Positions 34,201 through 42,900 of a stretch of DNA of 55,725 bases are shown piece by piece (position 1 is the first letter of the stretch; every line of letters starts with the position of its first letter). The stretch comes from Clostridia bacterium (GTDB lineage Bacteria > Bacillota > Clostridia > Christensenellales > Aristaeellaceae), in assembly GCA_017395685.1 (NCBI GenBank), contig JAFQOD010000024.1, positions 1 to 55,725 on the forward strand. The letters are read 5' to 3'. The notes under the pieces were generated by a model. The model did not search any database. It was not told where the DNA came from and was given only the letters and a program-made list of their open reading frames with translations. Made by a program: the position numbers and the translations under genes.

Positions 34201-36391
34201 TCACCGGAACCAGGGCAATCTTGGGGGCGGGCACATTGGGGACGTAGCGGTAATAGAAGATGACGGGATTGGGGCTGGCCCCCTGATCATCCACCCGGAC
34301 GGTGGCCTGGGCGCTGCCCTCCAGCACATAATCGGCAAGCAGATCCCGGGGATTGGCCTGGATCAGGGTATCCTGACCCCAGGCGCAGGAAACATACTGC
34401 TCCTGGGCCACAGCAAAGCCATCGGTGGAAAGATACTGCACCCGCACATCCACAGGGGCGGGGGTAGGCCGATACACCTGCTGATAATAGAAGGTGATAT
34501 CGGTGGCGGAAAGGCCGTTTTCATTCAGTTCCACATACTGCACGCTGTCGCCGATCAGTTCATACCCCGCCTTCAGATCGAAGGGGGCAGGGCTCACCTG
34601 ATTCACACCGGGGAAGCAGGTAAACCGGGTGGGGGAAGCGATCTGCTGCATATCCAGGGAATAATACCAGACGGTAATATCCTGGCTGGTTACCGTGGGC
34701 TGCTCCTCTCCCCCGCCCACATTCTGATAGAGGAATACGATTTCGCTCTGATCGGGCTGGCCGAAGGCATCCACATGGACGGTGATCACCGGTTCGCTGA
34801 CCAGCACAAAGCCGTCAATCAGATTGACAGGATTGGGATAAACGTCGGTGGCCTGGCCGGGCTGGCAGACAGCCGTTCCATCCATGGCAACGGGCAGCCC
34901 GTCCTCCACGGAAAGATACAATACCGGCACCCGGGCGGGCTGGGCCACGAAGGGGGTTTCAGTGGGGGCAGGGGCCTGGGTGGGGACCGGCGTGGCATTG
35001 GAGATGAAATAGAATACCGGGGCAGGATTGGCGTTGCCGAAGGCGTCCACCTCAATCTGCAGCCATACATCCCCTGCCGGCACATATTCGCCGGGCAGCC
35101 TGCTCAGATCCGCATAAATATCATTCACCTGGCCCAGGGTCACCTGGGTATCATAGGCGTACAATTCCCGGTTGCTGCTCACTTCCAGCAGCCGCACCCG
35201 GATGGTGCCCTGGGTGGGGGCCGGGGTGGCGGGCACTTCATAACGGTAATAGAAATACACATCCGTCATATCTGCCCCAAACTGGCCGACGGTGACATTC
35301 TGATAATTATTGCCGTTGAGATGATAATTTTCCGGCAGGTTGTAGGGATTGGCATACACCGGCCAGGTGCCCTCCTCCACCACCTGGGTGGTGGAATCGG
35401 CGATCCGGCTGCCCTGCTCGTCCACATAATGAATGTTCACGCTCACCGGCTGCACCACGGGCTTTTCATAACGGTAGTAGAAATACACATCCGTCATATC
35501 TGCGCCAAACTGGCCGACGGTGACATTCTGATAATTATTGCCGTTGAGATGATAATTTTCCGGCAGGTTAATGGGATTGGCATACACCGGCCAGGTGCCC
35601 TCCTCCACCATCTGGGTGGTGGAATCGGCGATCCGGGTGCCCTGCTCATCCACATAATGGACGTTCACGCTCACCGGCTGCACTACGGGCTTTTCATAAC
35701 GGTAGTAGAAATACACATCCGTCATATCTGCCCCAAACTGGCCGACGGTGACATTCTGATAATTATTGCCGTTGAGATGATAATTTTCCGGCAGGTTAAT
35801 GGGATTGGCGTATACCGGCCAGGTGCCTTCTTCCACCACCTGGGTGGTGGAATCGGCGATCCGGGTGCCCTGCTCATCCACATAATGGATGTTCACGCTC
35901 ACCGGCTGCACAGGCGCAGGGGGGGCTTCCGTCACCACAGGGGGCAGCATGGGAGAATCGGTCACGGTGGAAACATACAAATAAATCAGCGCGCCGGGCT
36001 GGCCGTCGGCTGTCTTGGCCATGATCTCCACATACCGGTCGCCCATATCAATGCTGTCCCCGGCGTCGGCCACAGGGGGGAGCAGCGTGCCGGGAGCGGG
36101 GGAAAATTCAGCATACTGGCCGGAAAAATCCGCAATATCCAGCTGCAGCCCGTCCATGGGGGCGTCACGGCCTACCTGCACCCAATAGCAATCCTCATAA
36201 CCGGGGATCTGCACCGGGTTGGCCTGAGCGGTATGGGAAATAAAATTACCATCGATCCAGGAGACGGTAATAAAATACTGCACATTCATGTTCATTTCCC
36301 CCAGGGCGCTCCCTACGCCCAGGGGCAGCACGATCATCAGCGCCAATAACAGCGCCAGAATGCGGTTTGCAGCATGTTTCTGTTCCTTCAT
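31223..36391 (-). CDS. Giant surface protein with MucBP-like and SH3 repeats and a cytoplasmic tail
   Basis: A 1,722-residue single-pass membrane protein. It has a signal peptide (1-31), an N-terminal beta domain, nine MucBP-like beta repeats (about 155-815), five bacterial SH3 domains separated by Pro/Thr linkers (about 830-1400), a membrane helix (PWPWVLLVIALAGIGAAVYAY), and about 200 cytoplasmic residues rich in Gln, Arg, Ala and Pro. SH3 domains bind peptidoglycan and MucBP repeats extend adhesins, so it probably spans the wall. The first three MucBP repeats are nearly identical. The ATG at 36391 lies eleven bases after AAGGAGG. The cytosolic tail is unusual, since most MucBP proteins end in a sortase signal. 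Confidence 0.88.
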   Translation of the reverse strand: MKEQKHAANRILALLLALMIVLPLGVGSALGEMNMNVQYFITVSWIDGNFISHTAQANPVQIPGYEDCYWVQVGRDAPMDGLQLDIADFSGQYAEFSPAPGTLLPPVADAGDSIDMGDRYVEIMAKTADGQPGALIYLYVSTVTDSPMLPPVVTEAPPAPVQPVSVNIHYVDEQGTRIADSTTQVVEEGTWPVYANPINLPENYHLNGNNYQNVTVGQFGADMTDVYFYYRYEKPVVQPVSVNVHYVDEQGTRIADSTTQMVEEGTWPVYANPINLPENYHLNGNNYQNVTVGQFGADMTDVYFYYRYEKPVVQPVSVNIHYVDEQGSRIADSTTQVVEEGTWPVYANPYNLPENYHLNGNNYQNVTVGQFGADMTDVYFYYRYEVPATPAPTQGTIRVRLLEVSSNRELYAYDTQVTLGQVNDIYADLSRLPGEYVPAGDVWLQIEVDAFGNANPAPVFYFISNATPVPTQAPAPTETPFVAQPARVPVLYLSVEDGLPVAMDGTAVCQPGQATDVYPNPVNLIDGFVLVSEPVITVHVDAFGQPDQSEIVFLYQNVGGGEEQPTVTSQDITVWYYSLDMQQIASPTRFTCFPGVNQVSPAPFDLKAGYELIGDSVQYVELNENGLSATDITFYYQQVYRPTPAPVDVRVQYLSTDGFAVAQEQYVSCAWGQDTLIQANPRDLLADYVLEGSAQATVRVDDQGASPNPVIFYYRYVPNVPAPKIALVPVKYVRPDGVTAFYTYTETCVEGMDNIIRVDLSRMEPGYELASDAQVQVVVNSDGSFYPTEVVFQFRNEVNAYVTVYYQDFEGRNVASYQQQLCFVGNNSIMAQPLDLQGGYTLIGDNTQNVVLSQDGMLTPGAVVFRYQYTATPLPGTPTPFPFEYTAQNGYCYPKNDNINFRSEPSTALNTSIISQVSRRDLAQIRGRVRNAQNEIWYHVSIGGQEGFLKETVVRVLTDAEVAALFNYTLAPTQVPTPAPTPIPDGAAIDRWALTNAGGLNFRREPKTGNNVIRQISKNARVWVYSSQTVDGEKWYKVQVNGTEGYLMAKYLNVYSQQESDLLQQQLASPMPTQVPPPTQAPTLPPTQIPLYTPTLMPTQIPTLAPTATPAPYRGYAITLWMAALRTGISQGDESVLEMLPADSLVYVEWQNTVEGVTWSSVQSMRTNARGFMLHEGLRPITAEEASYYLNAMQPSQTATPEPIQEEGYAMTLGDGVPMRSFPDTNGEIMQLLPYGAVVSVRGQMYDGGTGWHMVQYNGDWGFIRQDQLRMMSQAEVDAYEQSVMTTPLPIPSQAPTAAPITQDSLSSYGHVKSNSGRVNLRSNPSTDSTRIRLLDNYAFALVMGTVETEDGIWYHVSQAGTEGYISGEYFKVLSLGELSQFLQSKEYLNANQSNTSSSTGNTTTQIQPVEDYNQTVWQNPALNASYEPFNPYVTPSPNPEVLPTATPTRAPTPSPTVYIAPVGPLSGLNTPAPTTTRQGGSPWPWVLLVIALAGIGAAVYAYNIHRKNEQRRRQAMRAQQARQARAAAAAQPQMRRAPNQSMQATRAYQAPPSASYMPPQGGSPRPAQMPRPDYTSQGTGRFPRTQAPAPQQGGVPATTNPFRPVTQRQADAYRASLEARARKQAEGGEAQGYAHPSVRQETQRFDPAQANASLQQSQRFAPVRQETQAYQPARAPQAPQAHQPSQETRTYQTFGAAQSPVTHQRQRRADRYQNDQGDSDA
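35228..35911 (-). repeat. Three near-identical 228-bp tandem repeats inside the MucBP gene
   Basis: Units 35684-35911, 35456-35683 and 35228-35455 each encode 76 residues beginning VQPVSVN. They are almost identical in DNA, differing in a few bases (for example GGCTGCC for GGGTGCC at the arginine before IADST). The other six repeats have diverged. This is recent expansion, and the repeat number is likely to vary between strains. Confidence 0.95.
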
Positions 36392-36439
36392 TTGATACCC
36401 ATCCTCCTTCGGAATCAAAAAGATTCACGGATTATTTCA

Positions 36440-36468
36440 ATTGTATTACAATTCTTTGACAATGTCAA
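36440..36468 (-). promoter_or_regulatory. Promoter of the surface-protein/amidase operon
   Basis: On the minus strand TTGACA (36468-36463), 17 bases, then TACAAT (36445-36440). It lies about 50 bases before the surface-protein start. Confidence 0.8.
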
Positions 36469-36586
36469 TCGATATGCCCTTATTTCCTTAATATTGCAGG
36501 CCATATTCTGTGCCCTTTCCGGCAGGATTTTTCTCCCCCCGTGTTGAATAAGGAACAGGATATAGATTGCATGGGAGGAATCAATC

Positions 36587-37210
36587 ATGATGGATGACGC
36601 CCTCCGGGAAACTTTCCTCACCGGGAAAGAGGTATTCCACGGAAAGCTGATCAATGTGGAGCATTGGATGGTATCCCTGCCCAATGGGAAGGAAGCCCTG
36701 CGGGAAGTGGTACGGCATAACGGGGCGGTGGCCATCGTGCCCATCGATGCCTTCGGCAATGTGACCTTGGTGCGCCAGCACCGGGTGGTGGCGGGGCGCT
36801 TCACCTGGGAAATTCCTGCCGGCAAGCTGGATACCCCGGATGAGGATCATTTTTCCGCCGCCCAGCGGGAATTGGAAGAGGAAACGGGCCTACGGGCAGA
36901 GCATTGGCAGAAGCTGACCCATATCGATACCACCCCCGGCTTCTGCACCGAAAGGATTGCCCTGTATCTGGCCACCGGCCTTTCCCAGCATCATGCCCAT
37001 CCCGATGCGGATGAATTCCTGCATCTGACCACCCTGCCCCTGCATGAAGCGGTGGCGCTGGTGATGAAGGGCGAAATCCGGGATGCCAAGACCATCGTGG
37101 GTCTGCTCATGGCCAGCCAGTATCTGGCAGATCAGCAGCGGCCCCAGCCCTGCGGCTGTGCATCCATACAACGGCCCAGCTGCCCCCCTTCTTCCCAGGC
37201 CGGGAAATAA
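36587..37210 (+). CDS. NUDIX hydrolase (ADP-ribose pyrophosphatase type)
   Basis: A 207-residue NUDIX enzyme. The box is GKLDTPDEDHFSAAQRELEEETGL with the catalytic REXXEE core; it has one extra residue before the first Glu compared with the standard GX5E. The flanking REVVRHNGAVAIVPID and the later TTPGFCTERIALYLA fit the ADP-ribose pyrophosphatase subfamily (NudF/YqkG-like), which hydrolyses ADP-ribose to AMP and ribose 5-phosphate. The C-terminal QPCGCASIQRPSCPPSS extension is unusual. GGGAGG precedes the ATG. It starts a plus-strand run of small genes. Confidence 0.9.
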   Translation: MMDDALRETFLTGKEVFHGKLINVEHWMVSLPNGKEALREVVRHNGAVAIVPIDAFGNVTLVRQHRVVAGRFTWEIPAGKLDTPDEDHFSAAQRELEEETGLRAEHWQKLTHIDTTPGFCTERIALYLATGLSQHHAHPDADEFLHLTTLPLHEAVALVMKGEIRDAKTIVGLLMASQYLADQQRPQPCGCASIQRPSCPPSSQAGK

Positions 37211-37234
37211 AAATCAACCGTATCGGGTGTATTT

Positions 37235-37801
37235 ATGCAATTTTTTCAAGGGATCTTTTCCCATCTGCCCACCCTGGAAACGGATCGGCTGATCCTGCGC
37301 CCCATGAAAATGAGCGACGCCCGGGATATGTATGCCTATGCCAGCGATCGGGAGGTAAGCCGCCATGTGCTGTGGGATGCCCACACCTCCATTTTTCAGA
37401 CCCGGCGCTTCCTCCGTGCCGCCATCCGGCAGTATCGGCAGGGGCTGCCCGGCTCCTTCGCCATTGCGCTGAAGGAATCCGGCCGCATGATCGGCACCAT
37501 CGGCTTCATGTGGGTGAATGTGGATCATCAAAGCGCGGAAGTGGGCTATAGCCTGTCCCGGGATTACTGGAATCAGGGCCTGATGACCGAGGCGCTGCGC
37601 AGGGTGATCGCCTTTGGCTTTGATGATCTGCGGCTGAACCGGATCGAGGCCCAGCATGATACGGAAAATCCTGCCTCCGGCAAGGTGATGGCCCATGTGG
37701 GCATGATCTATGAGGGCGTGATGCGCCAGCGGCTGAAAAATAAGGGCCGGTTTGTGGATGTGGCCTGCTATGCCATTTTAAGAAGCGATCCAAGATTATA
37801 A
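37235..37801 (+). CDS. GNAT acetyltransferase (RimJ/RimL-like)
   Basis: A 188-residue protein with the RimJ/RimL N-terminal signature LETDRLILRPMKMSDARDMYAYASD, the acetyl-CoA region GYSLSRDYWNQGLMTEALRRVIAFGF (the QG loop is a variant of QxxGxG/A), and the C-terminal ENPASGKVMAHVGMIYEG...RGR-like end. Such enzymes acetylate N-terminal or side-chain amines of proteins or small molecules. Twenty-four bases follow the NUDIX stop and only a weak GGGTG ribosome site is visible, so it may depend on coupling. Confidence 0.9.
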   Translation: MQFFQGIFSHLPTLETDRLILRPMKMSDARDMYAYASDREVSRHVLWDAHTSIFQTRRFLRAAIRQYRQGLPGSFAIALKESGRMIGTIGFMWVNVDHQSAEVGYSLSRDYWNQGLMTEALRRVIAFGFDDLRLNRIEAQHDTENPASGKVMAHVGMIYEGVMRQRLKNKGRFVDVACYAILRSDPRL

Positions 37802-37823
37802 TATCCATTGGAGGAAGAATATC

Positions 37824-38069
37824 ATGATGCATTATAAAACCAGCGGCACCTGTTCCGTCCAGATTGATCTGGAGATTGAAAACGGCGTCATCACCCATTG
37901 TGAATTCATCCGTGGCTGCCGGGGCAATACCCAGGGCCTGGCGAAAATGGTGATCGGCCGCAAGGCGGATGAGGTGAAGGATCTGTTGCGGGGCATTGCC
38001 TGCCGGGGCAATACCTCCTGCCCTGATCAGCTTTCCCGGGCCATTGAGGCCTATCAGAATCAGGCGTAA
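37824..38069 (+). CDS. TSCPD-domain protein (TIGR03905 type)
   Basis: An 81-residue protein. The pattern YKTSGTCSVQIDLEIENGVI...FIRGCRGNTQGLAKMVIGRKADEV...IACRGNTSCPDQLSRAI is that of the short stand-alone TSCPD proteins. This domain also occurs at the end of class II ribonucleotide reductases, where it may bind metal or assist the enzyme; Cys residues are in GTC, GC, ACR and SCPD. GGAGG precedes the ATG. The function of the single-domain form is not established. Confidence 0.92.
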   Translation: MMHYKTSGTCSVQIDLEIENGVITHCEFIRGCRGNTQGLAKMVIGRKADEVKDLLRGIACRGNTSCPDQLSRAIEAYQNQA

Positions 38070-38091
38070 GGCGCCGGAAAGGAAGTGCCCC

Positions 38092-38205
38092 ATGGCTCAT
38101 AATACGAAAAAGCAGCAGGAGCGGAAAAAATTCTGGGTTCGGGTGATCTGTATTGCCCTGGCCTTTCTGATGATTTCTTCTTTGCTGTTTGCCCTGCTGC
38201 AATAA
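38092..38205 (+). CDS. DUF4044-like 37-residue membrane protein
   Basis: A very short protein: a basic N-terminus (MAHNTKKQQERKKFWVR) and one membrane helix (VICIALAFLMISSLLFALL). This matches the small DUF4044-type proteins of Firmicutes. GGAAAGGAAG precedes the ATG. It lies 22 bases after the TSCPD gene and is followed by a strong terminator, so it ends this operon. Confidence 0.75.
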   Translation: MAHNTKKQQERKKFWVRVICIALAFLMISSLLFALLQ

Positions 38206-38217
38206 TTGGCTCAGGGG

Positions 38218-38247
38218 AAAAGGGATGGCGGGCCATCCCTTTTTTTG
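38218..38247 (+). terminator. Intrinsic terminator after DUF4044 gene
   Basis: The stem AAAAGGGATGG / CCATCCCTTTT with loop CGGG, followed by a T-run. Confidence 0.92.
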
Positions 38248-38341
38248 TTTGCCGGGAGGGGGGCGTGGAAAAGCCTTCCATACAAATCCTAATTTTTTAC
38301 AATTTTATATGAAATAGCGTACACTTCAGCCCCATCTGTAA

Positions 38342-38370
38342 TTGACATTTTGGTGTGAAAGCGGTATAAT
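38342..38370 (+). promoter_or_regulatory. Perfect-consensus sigma-A promoter of first SipW-type gene
   Basis: TTGACA, exactly 17 bases, then TATAAT. All twelve core bases match, so strong expression is expected. The leader to the ATG at 38411 is about 34 bases. Confidence 0.92.
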
Positions 38371-38410
38371 TTCACTGGATAATTCCATTTTGGAAAGGAA
38401 GGATTTTACA

Positions 38411-39730
38411 ATGACTACCCGGAAGTTCGGGCGCACCGCCCTGATCGCCGTGCTGGCGCTTTCCATCGTGATGAGCATCACCGGCGGCACCATCGCCTGG
38501 TTCACCGACGAAGTAACCAGCACTGGCAACGTGATCGAAGCCGGCACCCTGGATGTGAAGCTTTCTGCTTATGACGAAGTTGACAAAGTATGGAAGGAAG
38601 TAACCAATAATTCCGCTCCCCTGTTCGACTATGATAAGTGGGAACCCGGCTATACTGCCGTCAAGCAGCTGAAGATTGAAAACGCCGGCAACCTGGCTTT
38701 CAAATGGCATCTGAATGTGAAGCCCGCCCTGAGCCTTGATATGTTTGAAGAAGATAGCCAGAAAATGCAGGATACCATCACCCTGGCCAAGGCCATCGAT
38801 GTGTATGTTGCCGAAGCTGGCACCTACACCTCCTTCGCCGAACTCAAGGCTGCAAGCGAGGTCTATAATCTCTATGATCTGGCTGAAGCTTCTCAGACCG
38901 ATGATGACGGCGCTGCCTATGGCATCATGAAAGTCGGCGATCCCGCCATCGCAATGACCGTTGCTCTCCATATGAAGGAAGAAGCCGGCAACGAATGCCA
39001 GGGCCTGTCCATCAGCGATGGTTTCGTCATTCAGCTGCGTGCCACCCAGGCTACCGTTGAATTCGACTCCTTCGGCGATGATTACGATGCCGATGCCAAA
39101 AATGATCTGCCCTCTGCTTTCGTAAAGACTCTCCCCGCTTCCGATCTTGAAAATGTTGATCTCGTGGGCTGGGGCGGCTCCATGAGTGATGAAACCGAAG
39201 TGCTGAATACCGGCTATCTCTTCGCCACCACCGATCTCCCCACGGAACTCGAAAACAATACCTATTCCAAGTGGCATGCTGATTACATCGTAACCTTCGA
39301 TCGTGATGTGAATGCGAATGTGATCGGTCTGGCCGGCACTTATCCCGGTTGGGGCTCCGTTGATTCCTGGCTCGGTTTCGATCTGTCTCAGGAAATGATC
39401 AAAATCGTGTCCAATAACGATAACGCCACTTATCTGAAGAAAGGCACTCCCGTCCGTCTGCTGGGCCAGGCTGCTGCTGCCGTCGCCCCTGTAACTATCC
39501 CCACCATCAATTATGAAGAACTGTGCGGTGGCGTAGGCCAGTTCCTGTGCGGTGCTTATGATATTGATGAAGCTGCAGCCGCTGGCATGAAGATGACCGT
39601 TGAACTGCGTCTCTTCGAAACTGAAAAGCCCTCTCCCGAAAATGACAATTCTACCAATGTTGAAACCGGCAAGTATATCACCATCGGCGTATTTGAATAC
39701 ACCTTCCCCGCCGCTTCCACCAATCCCTGA
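38411..39730 (+). CDS. TasA/camelysin-like secreted protein with SipW-type signal sequence
   Basis: A 439-residue exported protein. The N-terminus RKFGRTALIAVLALSIVMSITGGTIAWFTDEVTSTGNVIEAGTLDVKL is a SipW-cognate signal peptide and the first strand of a TasA/CalY-like domain (TIGR04088 type). Later segments keep TasA-like features (WEPGYTAVKQLKIENAGNLAFKWHLNV; GNECQGLSISDGFVIQLRATQ). In Bacillus such proteins form amyloid-like matrix fibres after cleavage by SipW. The C-terminal 200 residues are not recognised. No sipW gene is in the window. The promoter is consensus, and the GCT/GTT-rich codons suggest high expression. Confidence 0.85.
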   Translation: MTTRKFGRTALIAVLALSIVMSITGGTIAWFTDEVTSTGNVIEAGTLDVKLSAYDEVDKVWKEVTNNSAPLFDYDKWEPGYTAVKQLKIENAGNLAFKWHLNVKPALSLDMFEEDSQKMQDTITLAKAIDVYVAEAGTYTSFAELKAASEVYNLYDLAEASQTDDDGAAYGIMKVGDPAIAMTVALHMKEEAGNECQGLSISDGFVIQLRATQATVEFDSFGDDYDADAKNDLPSAFVKTLPASDLENVDLVGWGGSMSDETEVLNTGYLFATTDLPTELENNTYSKWHADYIVTFDRDVNANVIGLAGTYPGWGSVDSWLGFDLSQEMIKIVSNNDNATYLKKGTPVRLLGQAAAAVAPVTIPTINYEELCGGVGQFLCGAYDIDEAAAAGMKMTVELRLFETEKPSPENDNSTNVETGKYITIGVFEYTFPAASTNP

Positions 39731-39744
39731 TCAAAATAACATCA

Positions 39745-39773
39745 GCCGCATGCATCATGCATGCGGCTTTTTT
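39745..39773 (+). terminator. Intrinsic terminator after first SipW-type gene
   Basis: The palindrome GCCGCATGCAT-C-ATGCATGCGGC is followed by TTTTTT. Confidence 0.85.
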
Positions 39774-39853
39774 CATGCCCTCATGCGGGCTTTTCCCCTG
39801 CCCCTATCCCCCTGTACCGCCCTCCTCCACCCCCTCCCATAGCCCATAAAAAC

Positions 39854-39885
39854 AGCCCTGCACAGCATTTCCGCCATGCAGGGCT
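39854..39885 (-). terminator. Intrinsic terminator of the Hint-domain gene
   Basis: Nine-base arms AGCCCTGCA / TGCAGGGCT are followed on the minus strand by GTTTTTATG. It lies 20 bases past the stop codon. Confidence 0.85.
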
Positions 39886-39905
39886 ATTTTGACGCTTCTA
39901 AATTC

Positions 39906-42900
39906 TCATTCAATCAGAGATCCAGCAAGCAGATATTTGATTACATCCAGAATTTGCTCGTAAGTAATCATTCCCTTACCAACTGCAACCTTCAGATGTA
40001 TCGAAGGAGAGGAACGGAATGCCGCTTCAGAAATATAATCCTTGAAGTCATCATAGGTGTACACACCATATTCCTCAATATCTCGCTGCATGGCCTCTTC
40101 ATTATACTTGAGATCATCATCGTATTCGAAGTAATTTACCAGGCCAGTAATGTCTCCGGGGATATTTGGTGTATTCAGGAATCCGTTGGCAAAGCTGTTC
40201 ATATGGAAGTAGCTCACCGGGCAGAAAATACGTGTCTTTTCAGTCTCGATGAATGCCTTTTCCAGCTTCACTCGTTCACCAGCCGTACCATCGCTGTTCA
40301 GGCTGTAGAACTCATGGCCAATATAATCTCGATAATTGTCATACGTGATGTACACATACTTCATCAGGGTCATATCGTAGAAGCCATGGGAAGCAACAAT
40401 CTTCACTTCCTTGCCATTGGCAAACTGCAGATGGAGCACCCTGTATTCCTTCTCCTCATTGTCATCAGCATGATTGTTGAAGATAATCGGAGCAGCTTCA
40501 TACTGACCAGTAATATGATTAAGTACCCTCACCATATCACCAACTGCAAGGGCATCAGCACGCTTCTGGGTGCCATCAGCCATTGTAAAGAGAGTATCAG
40601 GGGTGACACAGCTATCACCGCCGCTACCAGCTTCCAGCAGGGTCAGGGTACCATCACTGGTGAAGGAACTATAATTGTACTGCTTATCCTTGCTGTAGGG
40701 AATACTCCAGGTATGAGAGAACTTCAACGTATCGCCGCCGTTGTTATCCGTAAATTCATAGGCGATAGTAATTGATCGGCTGGTAGTACCAGTGCTGACG
40801 AAGCCTCCGGAACTGGCAATTGTGAAATATAGCCTTCCGTCTTTGCCAGCAACAGGCATACCATAAGTGCCGGAACTGCTATGAATAACAGCAGTATTGG
40901 TCAGTTTCAGGGTGAAATCATTATTGGTATGGGTGTATTCCCAATAATTATTGGTGCCATTCTGCTTACCGGTATTGGCAAATGTGATGCTGGAAAGGGC
41001 GAATTCCTTATATTCGCTGTCCGCCACGCTCCAGTATCTGATGGTAATGCCTTCCAGAACAGGGGCAGCAGCGCTCCAGTCACCGCCATATTTGTTTGCT
41101 ACACCAAATCCTTCGCCATAAGAGGGCGTTCCTACCAGCGAGGGGGATTCCTTACTGGTTTCGGTGCCGGTCACCTTATAGGTAGCGGTGCATTCCTTGC
41201 CGTTCACGGTAGCGGTCAGGGTGTAGGTGGTGCCGCCTGCCGTCACCGCCACAGGGCTTGTGGGCTTGGCATTGCCGTTCACCATGAAATCGGTGACCTT
41301 TACGCCGTTGACGCTCATGCTCAGCTTGCTGAAATCCAGTGCATAGCCGCTCAGCTTATCCAGATCCACATTCAGCTCATACACCCAGCCATCCGTGCCG
41401 TAGGATTTACCGGTGGTCAGCCCATCGGCAGTATCGGAATAAGTGACCGTAATGATATCGCTGTACCGGTTGGGCACATATTCAGTCTCCGTCTTGAAGG
41501 AATCCGCCGTGCCATTGGTATTCTTGTAGGAATATACATACACCGTGGTGTTCAGGATGGCAATCTTAATTTCCACATCCTTCATCTCATAGGGGATGGT
41601 GGCCTTATCCGTACGGTTATCGGTGATGTTGTCAGGTGCGGCCACCGTCTTCTGGGCATCCTCCGGCATATAGGCAAAGCCCAGATTCAAAGAATCCTTG
41701 CCGTTGATATTATGGATGAATGCCGTTTCCTTCATAACGCCATCCACAATATCCTGCCCGGCGCTGGGCACATATTGCTTGTCATCGGCATTCACCCATG
41801 CCTGCTGAACAAAGCTGCCCTCCAGCGTAGTGGGCGTTGCCTTGCCCTCAGAATCACACAGATACAGCACGCTGAAGCCCATCAGGCTCTTGCTGCTGTC
41901 ATAGGTAGAGGCAGTGGGCTTCTGCACCAGGGTCACATCCCGGAGGGTCAGGCTGTTGGCGGCCCCCACCAGAACGCTGGCCACAGCGCCCAGCTCAATG
42001 CGAGAGTTGTCAATGACGCAGTTGCCGCCGGATACATTCACCGCCGCACGGCCGCCGGAAATGCGGCTGTTGAGAATCTGGCTGTTGCCGGATGCCATCA
42101 CGCCGCTCTTGGCGTTGTAGTAACGGGTCTTATCAGTAGTTTCGCTGCGATTCTCACTGCTGGTCAGATTGCTCTTGTACAGCGCCGCATAATCGAAATT
42201 GGGGCATACAATCTGCACATTGTCCAGCGTGCCGTTATTCAGCGTTACGAATGCATAGCCCATATCCAGCGCAGCAGAATCGCTTGCACAGGTCATGGTG
42301 AAGCCGTTGCCGTACAGCGTGTAGCCGTCGGAAACCTCCAGCGAACTGAACCCGCAATCATTCAGCAGCACCACGTTGTTGTCAGTGGCATTGGCGGCGG
42401 TGGTGGCATTCTTGGCATCCACCACTTCCAGATACAGCTCGGTGGGGATGCAGTAATCATTATCCGTGATGGTCACCTTCACCACACCGGTGCCGCTGAA
42501 CTGGATGGCATTATTGCTGTACGTACCGGAAGCGCCGGTGCCGTCCACAGCTTCAACTGTCACGGTCACAGTACCAACGGTGACGCCATCCTTCGCCTTG
42601 AACAGTTTATCAAGCGCCACTGTGCCGATGTTGCCCACACGGTGCAGGAAGTCGCCGTTGTTCATCACAATATCGAATTTCACCTCAGGCTGCCGATCAG
42701 TTACATTCACTTCAATAACCGTGGGCGTGCAGAAGTAGTAATCCTGAATAATCAGTTGCACTTTACCAGTGCCGGAGAACTTGATGGTGTTTTCTTCCCA
42801 ACCCACTTCATTGTTGACAGTATATTCGGCAGAAACGATACCGTCAGTATTGTCTAAGTCGGTGATAGAAACCACAACGCCGGTAGAACTGACATTCGGT

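Noticed and set aside
35228-35911. Possible CRISPR-like regular repeats
   Set aside because: The 228-bp units are contiguous coding repeats without unique spacers.
30344-36349. A 2,001-codon open frame on the plus strand
   Set aside because: It lies wholly opposite the MucBP/SH3 gene and the amidase gene. Its product is a Gly/His/Ile-rich low-complexity sequence with no domain pattern, caused by GC-rich codons of the real minus-strand genes.
39906-40610. An intein that splices
   Set aside because: The Hint domain is at the very C-terminus and there is no downstream extein or clear terminal His-Asn followed by a Cys/Ser/Thr junction, so splicing is not supported.
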